A DNA stretch of 64,000 nt from Pusillimonas sp. T2 (GCF_002236805.1 NZ_NIQA01000008.1:1-64000); one strand, 5' to 3'. Shown: positions 28,555 through 38,056, counted from the first letter of the stretch. Translations and numbers: made by a program. Notes: generated from the letters alone by a model not told the origin.

Positions 28555-29922
28555 CTACAACAAACCTGTCGTTTTCAAAACTTCGACATCGGCGCTACCC
28601 TGGCTCAGCTCTAGGGTAAGTCGGTCTCCTGCCGACAAGTCTAACGCATTTTTAACCAGCTCCCCGCGCGGGTCACGCACCAGCGCGTAGCCACGAGCAA
28701 GAATTTTTCGGGGGCTGAGCGCCTGCAAAGTCAGGGCTGCCGCATCGAGCCTCGCCTGCGGAGCACGTAACTGACGAGCCCCTGCGGCAAGCAGACGCCG
28801 CTGAAGTGCGTCGAGCTCGCGGCGGCGTCGGGCAACTGGCGGCAGTGCCGCGCCCAACCTTGTTTTTAACAAATTCAGCCGGGCGCCTTCAAGCTCGCTA
28901 TGCCGGCAGACGGCCCGCCAGAGTTGCTGCTGCAACGTACTGATCTGCCGACGCTGTTGGGCCAGCCTTTGCTGAGGCGAAACCAGTTGTGCCATCGCCC
29001 TGTCGAGGCGAAGCGCCGCCCGCTCGAGGATACGTCGTTGCTGGCGCGCTAGCGCGACGACCAGATCTTCGACCTGATCCAGGCATTCCTGACGGGCAAC
29101 ACAAGACAACTCGGCGGCCGCAGTAGGTGTCGGCGCTCTTAAATCGGCCACAAAATCGCAAATGGTGAAATCGGTTTCGTGCCCCACGCCACAAATGACA
29201 GGTATCGGACTGGCTGCAACCGCCCTGGCAAGCGCTTCATCATTGAAGCTCCATAGATCTTCGAGGCTGCCACCGCCCCGCACCAGCAACAAGGTGTCGA
29301 CCTCATTGCGATCGATAGCTGCATGCAAGGCTTGCCGCAATTGGGCTGCCGCGCCTTCACCCTGAACGGGTGCTGGGTAGACGATCACCGGCACATGAGG
29401 TGCGCGACGAGCCATTGCCGTCAGCACATCATGTAGCGCCGCCGCCGCCAGTGACGTAATGACACCCACAGCGCGCGGCATGGTTGCCAGAGCACGCTTG
29501 CGCGAGGGATCAAAGAGCCCTTCAGCCGTCAGCTTTTCTTTCAGACGTATAAAGGCTTCATGCAGGTCGCCCTGGCCGGCACGACGCAGGGTTTCAACTT
29601 GCAGTTGATAATCACCCCGAGGTTCATACAACGTGACCGTGGCCCGAAACTCGAATCGCTCTCCGGCCTTCGGCACGAATGAAACAGCCTGAGCCCGCCC
29701 GCGAAACATGACAGCACGCACTGAAGCGCGTTCATCTTTGATCGTGAAATACCAGTGCCCGGAAGCCGCCTGGGTGAAGTTTGACACTTCGCCCCGCACC
29801 CAGATACGCGAAAAACTGCCCTCGAGCAGATTACCCACCTGCCGATTCAGCTGCGCCACGGTCAGCACTGTGTCGGCGCCAGCGGCGGGCAAATCGGTCG
29901 AAAAGGAAGGGTTTGTCGTCAT
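28555..29922 (-). CDS. xseA: exodeoxyribonuclease VII large subunit XseA
   Basis: The catalytic subunit of ExoVII, which degrades single-stranded DNA from either end. The N-terminal OB fold starts VLTVAQLNRQVGNLLEGSFS and the core motif set includes VGVITSLAAAALHDVLTAM, LLVRGGGSLEDLWSFNDEAL, VICGVGHETDFTICDFVADL and APTPTAAAELS. A long coiled-coil region follows (about residues 300-390). I chose the ATG at 29922, giving 455 residues (E. coli 456); ATGs 10 and 29 codons upstream would add an unusual Arg/Pro-rich stretch. xseB is not next to it. Confidence 0.94.
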   Translation of the reverse strand: MTTNPSFSTDLPAAGADTVLTVAQLNRQVGNLLEGSFSRIWVRGEVSNFTQAASGHWYFTIKDERASVRAVMFRGRAQAVSFVPKAGERFEFRATVTLYEPRGDYQLQVETLRRAGQGDLHEAFIRLKEKLTAEGLFDPSRKRALATMPRAVGVITSLAAAALHDVLTAMARRAPHVPVIVYPAPVQGEGAAAQLRQALHAAIDRNEVDTLLLVRGGGSLEDLWSFNDEALARAVAASPIPVICGVGHETDFTICDFVADLRAPTPTAAAELSCVARQECLDQVEDLVVALARQQRRILERAALRLDRAMAQLVSPQQRLAQQRRQISTLQQQLWRAVCRHSELEGARLNLLKTRLGAALPPVARRRRELDALQRRLLAAGARQLRAPQARLDAAALTLQALSPRKILARGYALVRDPRGELVKNALDLSAGDRLTLELSQGSADVEVLKTTGLL

Positions 29923-30272
29923 GGGACGTCGGTAAGGGGGCTGCCTTGACATGGGCCGCCAGTATACCCAACCGGACAAAATTTTTGGCGCTATAGGCTG
30001 TTCGGCCAAACCATGTACCGATAAGCTCCCGCCGCGACAGGGAAAACCCTGCTTTACGCCTATTTTCGGGCGCTTTCGAAGCCAACCTGTCCACAGCTTT
30101 TTTTACTTTGTCAAATTGACTACAGATCAAGCCAATCAGGGCACCTGTTATTCCAAAACATTAAGAAAAAAACACAACCAATTGTTTTTAAACAACTATT
30201 TAAAGTTGTAAAAAATGGGCTCAAATTGATCAACGAACCTTGAGCGCCCGTAAAACAATGGCTTCACGACAG

Positions 30273-30307
30273 TTTTGCACATAATTATCCACAGATTCTG
30301 TGGATAC
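30273..30307. promoter_or_regulatory. cluster of three DnaA-box-like sites
   Basis: Within 35 bases there are TTTTGCACA (30273-30281, fits TTWTNCACA), the perfect box TTATCCACA (30285-30293), and on the other strand GTATCCACA (30299-30307, one mismatch). The second and third sites form an inverted repeat, TATCCACAG-ATT-CTGTGGATA. GATC sites and a very AT-rich tract lie within 180 bases to the left. DnaA binding is inferred. Confidence 0.5.
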
Positions 30308-30423
30308 CTTTCGGTAAGCCTTTATTTACGCCATTTGGCGCATAAAAACACCGTAATTCGGCCTTTTGAAAGCCGCCAACCGTTCCAATCCCCCAGCGCT
30401 GGCGATGTTCAGACAACGCGGGT

Positions 30424-30451
30424 TTGCGGGTGACGTAATCAATCGTAAAAT
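30424..30451 (+). promoter_or_regulatory. possible promoter of the exbB operon
   Basis: TTGCGG (30424-30429), a 16-base spacer and TAAAAT (30446-30451). The -35 box is poor and the assignment is tentative. It would give a leader of about 90 bases. Confidence 0.3.
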
Positions 30452-30547
30452 GGCCCGCAACGTCAAAGCCACGACACGAGCTCAACGCTTGGCGTCGGCA
30501 GACCCTGGTGGCGCTCATCGCCTCCAACACCTACCCGGAGACCTGTT

Positions 30548-31168
30548 TTGCTGCAAATCATTCATGACGCCGGCTGGCCTATCTGGTTGCTCATTGCAAC
30601 GTCAGTTATCGGGCTGGCACTGGTCATCGAACGTTTCCTGGCACTGCGTTCAAAAAACATTACCCCACCTCGCCTGCTCGATCGCGTCACCGAACTCATG
30701 CGGCAAACAGCGCCTTCGGGTGCCGCTCTAGAGAAACTCGCCAGCAGCTCGCCCCTGGGCCGCGTGTTTGCCGAAGTGATCGCCGTACGCCAACACGATA
30801 CCGCCTATCGCATAGCGGCCATCGAAGACGTAGGTAAAGATGTCGCTTATCGGCTTAACCGGTATGTCCCCAGTTTGGCCACGGTATCGGTAGTTTCCCC
30901 CTTGTTGGGACTATTTGGCACGGTCGTCGGGATGATCGAGATTTTTGCATCGTACACCCCCGCCGGCGGCGACCCGGCGCAACTGGCGCGCGGCATTTCG
31001 GTCGCGCTGTACAACACCGGCTTCGGCATTATCATCGCTGTTCCGGCACTGATCTTCCACCGCTACTTCAAAAGCCGGGTCGAACACTTCCTGCACATCA
31101 TCGAACATCAGGCCGCTACGCTGGACCGCATTTTGCAGCAAGAGCGCAAAAAAGGTGACGGCGAATGA
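30548..31168 (+). CDS. exbB: ExbB/TolQ/MotA-type proton channel protein
   Basis: A 206-residue inner-membrane protein with three hydrophobic segments (WLLIATSVIGLALVIERFLA; TVSVVSPLLGLFGTVVGMI; SVALYNTGFGIIIAVPALIF), the pattern of ExbB/TolQ. These proteins form a pentameric proton channel with ExbD/TolR and energise outer-membrane processes. It begins with TTG, supported by GGAG eight bases upstream. It overlaps exbD by four bases. No tonB, tolA or Fur-box-like sequence is visible here, and the downstream genes are for lipopolysaccharide synthesis, as is common in Burkholderiales. Confidence 0.88.
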   Translation: MLQIIHDAGWPIWLLIATSVIGLALVIERFLALRSKNITPPRLLDRVTELMRQTAPSGAALEKLASSSPLGRVFAEVIAVRQHDTAYRIAAIEDVGKDVAYRLNRYVPSLATVSVVSPLLGLFGTVVGMIEIFASYTPAGGDPAQLARGISVALYNTGFGIIIAVPALIFHRYFKSRVEHFLHIIEHQAATLDRILQQERKKGDGE

Positions 31169-31572
31169 ACTTCCGCCAACGTCTGGCCCATGATGAGCCT
31201 GAAATCAATCTGATTCCACTCATCGACATCCTGCTGGTGATCCTTATTTTTCTGGCAGCCACCACGTCGTTTCAGCGCTTCCAGCAATTGAACATCAACT
31301 TGCCTCAAGCCTCGGCCCAAGCCATTACTGCCGAGCCGCTTGTCATTGCCATCAGTCAGGACGGCATGGTTGCGCTGGGCAAAGATCTTCTCGACGGTAC
31401 CAATCTTCAGAATCTGGTCGCAAACCTGCAAAATGCCACCACAGAGCAAGCCGAGCCACTGCTGCTTATTAATGCCGATGCCCAGGCACCCCACCAGGCC
31501 GTGATCCGTGTCATGGAAGCGGCTCGTCTGGCCGGCATACGCCAGGTCAGTTTCGCTACGCAAGGCCCCTGA
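31165..31572 (+). CDS. exbD: ExbD/TolR-type biopolymer transport protein
   Basis: A 135-residue protein with a short cytoplasmic N-terminus, one transmembrane helix carrying the conserved proton-path aspartate (LIPLIDILLVILIFLAATT), and a periplasmic domain. It is the partner of the ExbB-like protein upstream, whose gene it overlaps (ATGA). Its length is typical of ExbD. The lpxK gene follows after 27 bases. Confidence 0.88.
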   Translation: MNFRQRLAHDEPEINLIPLIDILLVILIFLAATTSFQRFQQLNINLPQASAQAITAEPLVIAISQDGMVALGKDLLDGTNLQNLVANLQNATTEQAEPLLLINADAQAPHQAVIRVMEAARLAGIRQVSFATQGP

Positions 31573-31599
31573 CATGCACGACAACCAACAAGGCACGCC

Positions 31600-32682
31600 G
31601 TGAGCTTTCGCCAACGCCTGGTCGAGCGCGTCCATGACATCTGGCAAACACCCGGCCTGATCAGTACCCTGCTGTTGCCGCTGTCTTGGCTGGTGTGGCT
31701 GTTTGTCACGCTTAAGCGTCGGCGCTGGCAAAAACAGCCCCCTGCCCGCCCGACGCACTTACCCGTCATTGTGGTGGGCAACCTGGTCGTGGGCGGCACG
31801 GGCAAAACGCCGGTAGTCATCGCCCTGGTTAAAGGCCTGCAGGCCCTGGGTCTACGCCCCGGGGTCATCAGTCGGGGCTATGGCGCCCAGTCGGCCGGCG
31901 CCGAGGCGCGCACCGGAGTCGCCCCGCTCGACCCCGCCCAGTTCGGCGATGAGCCCAGCCTGATTGCGTCGGCCACAGGCGCGCCCGTCGCCGTGCACCC
32001 AAAGCGGGCGCTCGCCCTGCATGCGCTGCATAGCCAGTGGCCTGAAGTAAACATCGTGATTTCCGACGATGGTCTTCAGCACCTTGCCCTTGCGCGCGAC
32101 ATAGAAGTGGTCGTGCAAGACGCGAGGGGTCTGGGCAATGGCCGTCTGCTGCCCGCCGGCCCTCTGCGTGAGCCCCGCAGTCGGCTCAACACGGTCGACC
32201 TGATCATCACCAATGCCACCGCCGCCGATACTCGCGAAGCTGTGACCAACCCCCATCGCCACAAGCCTTTGCCCGGCATGCCTTCGCATGTGCCGCAATT
32301 ACGCATGCAGCTGCAGCCGGTGTCATGTACCCATCTGCAAACCGGCGAAGTGATCGCATGGGCACGCTGGCGCCAACAATTTGCCAGCGCGCGCATCGGT
32401 GCCGTCGCGGCCATCGGCCAGCCCGAGCGTTTTTTTGGCATGCTGCGCCGTCTGGGCGTCACGCTGGATGCCACCCTTGCCCTGCCGGACCACGATACCT
32501 ACAAAAACCCGCCTTTTGACAAGCTCGACACTACGCTTATACTGGTGACCGACAAGGACGCCGTCAAATGTCTACCCACCACCGACGCCCGTTTGTGGTC
32601 TGTACAGGTCAGCCCCAGGTTTTCTGATGACCAATGGGTCGAACACCTGTACCGGCAATTACAATCACGCTCCCCAACCTAA
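31600..32682 (+). CDS. lpxK: tetraacyldisaccharide 4'-kinase LpxK
   Basis: A 360-residue inner-membrane-associated kinase that phosphorylates the 4' position of the lipid A disaccharide precursor. One N-terminal membrane helix (STLLLPLSWLVWLFVTL) precedes the P-loop (VVGNLVVGGTGKTPVV). Further motifs: PGVISRGYGAQ, DEPSLIA and IVISDDGLQHLALARDIEVV. The GTG start gives the usual MSFRQRLVERVHDIW. Its position before trm112 and kdsB puts it in a lipid A/Kdo gene set. Confidence 0.95.
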   Translation: MSFRQRLVERVHDIWQTPGLISTLLLPLSWLVWLFVTLKRRRWQKQPPARPTHLPVIVVGNLVVGGTGKTPVVIALVKGLQALGLRPGVISRGYGAQSAGAEARTGVAPLDPAQFGDEPSLIASATGAPVAVHPKRALALHALHSQWPEVNIVISDDGLQHLALARDIEVVVQDARGLGNGRLLPAGPLREPRSRLNTVDLIITNATAADTREAVTNPHRHKPLPGMPSHVPQLRMQLQPVSCTHLQTGEVIAWARWRQQFASARIGAVAAIGQPERFFGMLRRLGVTLDATLALPDHDTYKNPPFDKLDTTLILVTDKDAVKCLPTTDARLWSVQVSPRFSDDQWVEHLYRQLQSRSPT

Positions 32683-32694
32683 CGACACTGCCCC

Positions 32695-32892
32695 ATGGAC
32701 TCGCATCTGCTTGAAATTCTGGTGTGCCCTGTTTGCAAAGGCCCTTTGCAGCACGACGCTCAAAATCACGAACTCATCTGCAAGGCCGACAAGCTAGCCT
32801 TCCCGGTTCGCGATGGGATACCGGTCATGCTCGAAAACGAAGCCCGGCCGCTGACGACCACCGAAACACCGCCTCCGGACGCCGCCGCGTGA
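32695..32892 (+). CDS. Trm112-family (UPF0434) small protein
   Basis: A 65-residue protein with the family start [14 protein letters not shown], a CPVC motif, a third cysteine in [21 protein letters not shown], and a short acidic/Pro tail. In eukaryotes Trm112 activates methyltransferases; the bacterial role is not settled. The fixed position between lpxK and kdsB is widespread in proteobacteria. Its TGA overlaps the kdsB GTG (GTGA). Confidence 0.9.
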   Translation: MDSHLLEILVCPVCKGPLQHDAQNHELICKADKLAFPVRDGIPVMLENEARPLTTTETPPPDAAA

Positions 32893-33653
32893 GCTTCATT
32901 GCCGTCATTCCTGCCCGAGCCGCGTCAACACGTCTGCCGGGCAAACCATTGCTCGACCTGTGCGGCAAACCTATGGTGGTGCGCACGGCCGAGCAAGCGG
33001 CACAGTCTGACGCTGTTCAGGTGGTTGTCGCCACCGACGCACCAGCCATTTCAGATGCTGTCCAGGCGCACGGGTTTACCGCCCTGCTCACCCGGGCCGA
33101 TCACGCAACCGGTACCGACAGGTTGGCCGAAGTCGTCACGCAACTCGGGCTCGATGACGAGGCCATCGTTGTCAATGTCCAAGGCGATGAACCTCTTATC
33201 GACCCGGCGCTGATAAACGCCGTCGCGGCATGTCTGAAGGCCAGTCCGGAAGCCGCCATCGCCACCTGCGCCACGCCCATCAATGACAGCGAAACGCTAT
33301 TCAACCCGAATGCAGTCAAAGTGGTCTGCACCCACGACGGCAAGGCGCTGTATTTCTCGCGAGCGCCCATTCCATGGGCTCGCGACGCGCTGGCCGACGG
33401 TCAACGTCGCCTGGCCCCCGGAATTCCCGCATTGCACCATATCGGACTTTACGCGTATAAAGTCAGTTTTTTAAAGCAGTTTCCCGGTTTACCCGTTGGT
33501 CCCCTCGAAACGTTCGAGTCTCTTGAGCAGCTTCGGGCCCTTGAAAACGGCTATGCCATTACGGTTTTGGTCACCGACGGCTACCCTGCCGCTGGTGTTG
33601 ATACCCAGGCCGATTTAGATCGTGTGCGCGGCATTTTTGCAAATCGGTTATAA
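32889..33653 (+). CDS. kdsB: 3-deoxy-manno-octulosonate cytidylyltransferase KdsB
   Basis: A 254-residue enzyme that activates Kdo with CTP to CMP-Kdo for attachment to lipid A. The nucleotide-binding signature is [20 protein letters not shown]. Other motifs: [30 protein letters not shown] and [12 protein letters not shown], with [13 protein letters not shown] in the C-terminal half. I chose the GTG that overlaps the preceding stop codon; a longer reading frame from 32724 runs through the Trm112-like gene and is not meaningful. Confidence 0.96.
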   Translation: MSFIAVIPARAASTRLPGKPLLDLCGKPMVVRTAEQAAQSDAVQVVVATDAPAISDAVQAHGFTALLTRADHATGTDRLAEVVTQLGLDDEAIVVNVQGDEPLIDPALINAVAACLKASPEAAIATCATPINDSETLFNPNAVKVVCTHDGKALYFSRAPIPWARDALADGQRRLAPGIPALHHIGLYAYKVSFLKQFPGLPVGPLETFESLEQLRALENGYAITVLVTDGYPAAGVDTQADLDRVRGIFANRL

Positions 33654-33675
33654 ATCGTCTGCAAAATGATCCACT

Positions 33676-33697
33676 CGACGCAATAATTGCTGCGTCG
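33676..33697. other. small hairpin between kdsB and adk
   Basis: Seven-pair inverted repeat CGACGCA/TGCGTCG with an eight-base loop, starting 22 bases after the kdsB stop. No T-run follows, so it is not a classical terminator; it may separate or stabilise the two messages. Confidence 0.35.
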
Positions 33698-33715
33698 CCG
33701 CAATACAAAAATTAA

Positions 33716-34399
<684 letters not shown>

Positions 34400-34403
34400 T
34401 TAC

Positions 34404-34435
34404 ATGCTTTGGCCCTGGTTTTTGGGCCAAAGCAT
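34404..34435. terminator. strong hairpin between adk and murJ
   Basis: A perfect 12-pair stem ATGCTTTGGCCC/GGGCCAAAGCAT with loop TGGTTTTT, five bases after the adk stop. TTACATG occurs on both flanks. There is no T-run after the stem, so intrinsic termination is uncertain; mRNA 3'-end protection is an alternative. Confidence 0.5.
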
Positions 34436-34455
34436 TACATGTACACATCATCCTC

Positions 34456-36009
34456 ATGAGCCTGATACGGTCAGCCGCAACCGTCAGCAGCTTTACCCTG
34501 CTATCGCGAATCACTGGTCTGGTTCGCGATATTTTTATTGCCAGCTCATTTGGCGCCGGCCCACTGACCGACGCCTTCTGGGTGGCGTTCCGCATTCCCA
34601 ATCTGTTACGTCGCCTGTTTGCTGAAGGCGCGTTCGCACAGGCCTTTGTACCCATTCTAGGCGAGGCCAAGAACAATCACCCTCCCGACACCGTCCGCCA
34701 GTTGCTTGACAGGGTTGCCCTGTTGCTTACGGCAGCGCTCATGCTGGTGACACTCCTAGGGATGTTGGCCACGCCGTGGGTCGTCAGCGCCATGGCAAGC
34801 GGCATGCGAGTCGCCTCAAAGCAAGCCGAATTCGAAGCCGCCGTCTGGATGACCCGGCTGATGTTCCCCTACATTATCTGCATGTCGCTCGTGGCATTTG
34901 CGTCGGGGGTCTTGAATACGTGGCGCCGCTTCGCCGTTCCGGCATTTACACCGGTACTGCTGAACGTCGCCATGATTCTGGCCAGCGTGTTTCTGGTGCC
35001 CTTGTTTGAAACCCCCATTTATGCGCTGGCCGTCGGCGTCATGGCAGGCGGTGTTGCCCAACTGACCGTGCAGTGGGTTGCATTGGCCAGACTGGGGCTA
35101 ACGCCTCGGTTCTCTCTCAAATTGCGCACGGCGGCGCAAGACCCAACCGTAAGACGCATCATGCGGCAAATGCTGCCGGCCATTCTGGGGGTTTCAGTCG
35201 CCCAGATTTCACTACTGATCAATACGAATATCGCAACCTGGCTAACCTCGGGCAGTGTCACCTGGCTTTCATTTGCCGACCGCCTCATGGAGTTCCCGAC
35301 CGCACTGCTGGGGATTGCACTGGGTACAGTATTGCTGCCTAGCCTGTCGGCAGCGCATGCCGCCAAAAATGGCAATGACTACAGCAACTTGCTAGACTGG
35401 GGCCTGCGACTGGTTATTTTGCTAGGCCTGCCCGCTGCCTTGGGCATGGCGCTGCTGGCAGAGGGTCTGGTCGCTACCCTGTTTCATTATGGTGCTTTCA
35501 CGGCCGGCGACGTAGCGCAAACGCGCCTTGCCGTCATGGCTTATTCGGTTGGGCTGTTGGGTTTGCTATCCATCAAAATTCTTGCCCCCGGCTTTTACGC
35601 CAAACAAGACATTAAAACGCCGGTCAAAATTGCCATTTTGGTGTTGGTTCTGACCCAACTGTTCAATCTTGCTTTTGTGCCTTTATTTGCGCATGCGGGT
35701 CTGGCGCTGTCCATCGGGTTAGGCGCCACGGTCAATGGCCTTTTGCTCCTGGTGTTACTGCGCCGCAAGGGGGTTTATCAACCCGGGCCTGGCTGGTTAA
35801 AATTTTTTGTGCGCGTTATACCAGCGCTTCTGGCATTGGGGTTAGTATTAGTGCTGGCCAACCAGCACATCGACTGGATCGCACCCGGCCGTGCCTACCT
35901 GCGGGTCTTGTGGCTAGGCGCTGTACTAGCCGTAGCGGGGGCCGCATACTTCGCAACGTTGTTTGTATGTGGATTTCGCCCACGGCACTTTACAAAAAAG
36001 GCCCTGTAA
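34456..36009 (+). CDS. murJ: lipid II flippase MurJ
   Basis: A 517-residue polytopic membrane protein of the MOP superfamily that flips lipid II across the inner membrane for peptidoglycan synthesis. About 14 hydrophobic helices can be counted. The N-terminal signature is SRITGLVRDIFIASSFGAGP, with essential arginines of the central cavity in TGLVRD and RIPNLLRRLFAEGAF. The length is typical (E. coli 511). It is followed by rpsT, the neighbour seen in many beta- and gammaproteobacteria. Confidence 0.96.
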   Translation: MSLIRSAATVSSFTLLSRITGLVRDIFIASSFGAGPLTDAFWVAFRIPNLLRRLFAEGAFAQAFVPILGEAKNNHPPDTVRQLLDRVALLLTAALMLVTLLGMLATPWVVSAMASGMRVASKQAEFEAAVWMTRLMFPYIICMSLVAFASGVLNTWRRFAVPAFTPVLLNVAMILASVFLVPLFETPIYALAVGVMAGGVAQLTVQWVALARLGLTPRFSLKLRTAAQDPTVRRIMRQMLPAILGVSVAQISLLINTNIATWLTSGSVTWLSFADRLMEFPTALLGIALGTVLLPSLSAAHAAKNGNDYSNLLDWGLRLVILLGLPAALGMALLAEGLVATLFHYGAFTAGDVAQTRLAVMAYSVGLLGLLSIKILAPGFYAKQDIKTPVKIAILVLVLTQLFNLAFVPLFAHAGLALSIGLGATVNGLLLLVLLRRKGVYQPGPGWLKFFVRVIPALLALGLVLVLANQHIDWIAPGRAYLRVLWLGAVLAVAGAAYFATLFVCGFRPRHFTKKAL

Positions 36010-36053
36010 GATAGAATCTTGGTCTTTGCTAATTAAACAGCTGCGATAAGTGT

Positions 36054-36072
36054 TGGGTGGGTGTACCACCCA
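36054..36072 (+). promoter_or_regulatory. hairpin in the rpsT leader
   Basis: Seven-pair stem TGGGTGG/CCACCCA with five-base loop GTGTA, 38 bases before the rpsT start codon. It may be a terminator remnant of murJ or part of S20 autoregulation. There is no T-run. Confidence 0.3.
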
Positions 36073-36110
36073 GACCTTTGGCGGCATTACACTGTAAAAT
36101 AAATATCACT

Positions 36111-36371
36111 ATGGCTAACACCGCACAAGCTCGCAAACGCGCCCGCCAATCGGTTGCGCTCAATAAACACAATTCCAGCCTGCGCTCTATGTTGCGCACG
36201 TCCATCAAGCGCGTTCGTCAGGCTATCGAAGCCGGCGATAAAGCTGCCGCCACCGAAGTGCTGCGCAAAACATCCAGCATCATCGACCGCGTTGCCGACA
36301 AAAACATCATTCACAAGAACAAGGCTGCTCGTCATAAAAGCCGTCTTGCCGCTGCTGTCAAAGCAATTTAA
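36111..36371 (+). CDS. rpsT: 30S ribosomal protein S20
   Basis: An 86-residue, strongly basic helical protein of the small ribosomal subunit. The start [20 protein letters not shown] and the end [12 protein letters not shown] are diagnostic. I used the ATG giving MANTAQ; an upstream in-frame start has no support. It is on its own between murJ and a terminator. Confidence 0.98.
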   Translation: MANTAQARKRARQSVALNKHNSSLRSMLRTSIKRVRQAIEAGDKAAATEVLRKTSSIIDRVADKNIIHKNKAARHKSRLAAAVKAI

Positions 36372-36435
36372 TTTCTGCAGTGGTTTAATTGGCAAAATTG
36401 CCGGGGTAGCGTATTGCTGCCAGCAATAAAAATCG

Positions 36436-36461
36436 GGGCGCCTAGGGCGCCCTGTTTTTTT
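36436..36461 (+). terminator. Rho-independent terminator after rpsT
   Basis: Stem GGGCGCC/GGCGCCC with loop TAG, then TG and seven T residues. It lies 65 bases after the rpsT stop. Confidence 0.9.
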
Positions 36462-36610
36462 GCCTGTTTTATTTACGCCAATTTGGCGACAATTTTTCAA
36501 CCACTTGTCGCCGCTGCTTGCCTATACCGCTGGCGCTGTTATTTGCTAGCCCCCCAAACGCTCGACTCTCCATCAGCTTCGGTCACAACGCAATCGAGCC
36601 AAAGGGTCGT

Positions 36611-36633
36611 AAAAAAGCCCGGCTAGTCCGGGC
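36611..36633 (-). terminator. terminator of the DUF3579 gene, stop codon in its loop
   Basis: On the minus strand GCCCGG-ACTAG-CCGGGC is followed by six T residues (36616-36611). The TAG stop codon of the DUF3579 gene (36625-36623) is inside the loop, so termination structure and stop codon overlap. Confidence 0.85.
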
Positions 36634-36919
36634 GTTCGGGCGGTGCTTGCCGCTCTTGGGTTTTTAGCTGGTTGCTTTTGGCAAAATCACAAACAAAAGC
36701 CCAGGCCAGCGGTTCGAGATCTCGGAGCCGGTGGTCGACAACGACACACCTTACCCCATCGATATACGTGGGTACCACGTACGGCGAATAGGTAAGCCGA
36801 TCACCCCGCATACCGGGCGGACGAAACTGCGACATGACCCCGGCAAGGCGCTCGGCCCAGTCGCTGGGACGAAACCGTTGGCCGGTTTCGGTAATGCCAA
36901 AAATAATTAGCTGCTGCAC
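36623..36919 (-). CDS. DUF3579-family protein
   Basis: A 98-residue soluble protein matching DUF3579, a family found in betaproteobacteria and some gammaproteobacteria. Recognisable elements are IFGITETGQRFRPSDWAERL, the central MRGDRLTYSPYVVPTYIDGV and the final DLEPLAWAFVCDFAKSNQL. No catalytic motif is evident. It is divergent from argF, next to which it is regularly found, so a link with arginine metabolism is possible but unproven. Confidence 0.85.
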   Translation of the reverse strand: MQQLIIFGITETGQRFRPSDWAERLAGVMSQFRPPGMRGDRLTYSPYVVPTYIDGVRCVVVDHRLRDLEPLAWAFVCDFAKSNQLKTQERQAPPERPD

Positions 36920-37078
36920 GATTCTGACAAAAGATTATTTACCCCATCATTGTACCGCTTTAAGCAGGTTGCCGCAGCGCACACCGGCCGCTCAGAGGCG
37001 GCCGTAAACACCACGCATCAGGGCGCGAAAATTGTTTATGATAGACAGCTTAAATCCGTACTCTCATCAAGGTTCACG

Positions 37079-38032
37079 ATGTCCAACGTAACGTCCAATG
37101 CAACGACGCAAGCCGGCCCTTTACGCCACTTCCTGCAGTTCAAAGACTTCACGCCCGACGAAATCGAATACGTGCTCGACCGCGCTCGCCTTATAAAAGA
37201 TAAATTCAAGCGTTATCAGCCGCATCACACCTTGCACGACCGCACGTTGGCGATGGTTTTCGAGAAAGCCAGCACCCGCACACGCGTTTCGTTTGAAGCC
37301 GGCATGTACCAGCTCGGCGGCTCAGTCATTCACCTCACCACAGGCGACTCGCAACTGGGTCGCTCCGAGCCCATCGAAGACACCGCCCGCGTTGTCTCTC
37401 GCATGGTCGACGTGGTCATGATTCGCACCTTCGAACAAACCCGTATCGAACGCTTTGCCGCACATTCGCGGGTGCCGGTCATCAACGGCCTGACCAACGA
37501 ATTTCACCCCTGCCAGATTCTGGCCGACATCCTCACCTTTATCGAACACCTGGGCCCCATACGCGGTAAAACTGTCGCCTGGATCGGCGATGCCAACAAC
37601 ATGTCGTATACATGGCTGCAAGCGGCAGAACTGCTCGGGTTCACCCTGCATGTTTCAACGCCCAAGGGTTACGAGCTCGAGCCAAAACGTATTGGCAGCC
37701 CGCCCGCGCATACCTTAAAGGTCTTTAGCGACCCCATCGATGCCTGCCGGGGGGCACACCTTGTCACCACCGATGTCTGGACAAGCATGGGCTATGAAGA
37801 CGAAAACGATGTACGTCGCAAAGCATTTGCCGATTGGTGTGTCGACACCGACATGATGTCGGTGGCGGACCCCAAGGCTATTTTCATGCATTGCCTGCCC
37901 GCTCACCGGGGCGAAGAAGTCACCGCCGAAGTCATCGACGGCCCGCAAAGCGTTGTCTGGGATGAAGCCGAAAACCGCATGCATGTACAAAAAGCGCTCA
38001 TGGAGTTTTTGCTGTTGGGCAAGGTCGCCTGA
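37079..38032 (+). CDS. argF: ornithine carbamoyltransferase ArgF
   Basis: A 317-residue anabolic transcarbamoylase that joins carbamoyl phosphate to ornithine to give citrulline. Carbamoyl phosphate site STRTRVSFEAG and HPCQ; ornithine/catalytic loop FMHCLPAHRGEE. I chose the ATG giving MSNVTSNATTQAGPLRHFLQ, the usual start region; an upstream TTG/GTG extension would add about 43 non-conserved residues. The argG gene is convergent on the far side of a shared terminator, so two successive arginine steps are neighbours but on different transcripts. Confidence 0.96.
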   Translation: MSNVTSNATTQAGPLRHFLQFKDFTPDEIEYVLDRARLIKDKFKRYQPHHTLHDRTLAMVFEKASTRTRVSFEAGMYQLGGSVIHLTTGDSQLGRSEPIEDTARVVSRMVDVVMIRTFEQTRIERFAAHSRVPVINGLTNEFHPCQILADILTFIEHLGPIRGKTVAWIGDANNMSYTWLQAAELLGFTLHVSTPKGYELEPKRIGSPPAHTLKVFSDPIDACRGAHLVTTDVWTSMGYEDENDVRRKAFADWCVDTDMMSVADPKAIFMHCLPAHRGEEVTAEVIDGPQSVVWDEAENRMHVQKALMEFLLLGKVA

Positions 38033-38056
38033 ACCCAACCCAAAATCAAGGCTCGC

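Larger units (their letters stand above)
29923..30547. other. large AT-rich gene-free gap between xseA and exbB
   Basis: This gap of 625 bases has no credible gene on either strand. Bases 30100-30235 are strongly AT-rich and include an inverted repeat ACAACT-ATTTAA-AGTTGT (30192-30209). A group of DnaA-box-like nonamers lies at 30273-30307 and a possible exbB promoter at 30424-30451. I see no tRNA, IS or hairpin terminator with a T-run. Confidence 0.7.

Noticed and set aside
36950-37078. 43-codon N-terminal extension of argF
   Set aside because: It is not conserved in ornithine carbamoyltransferases and spans the likely promoter region; the ATG at 37079 fits better.
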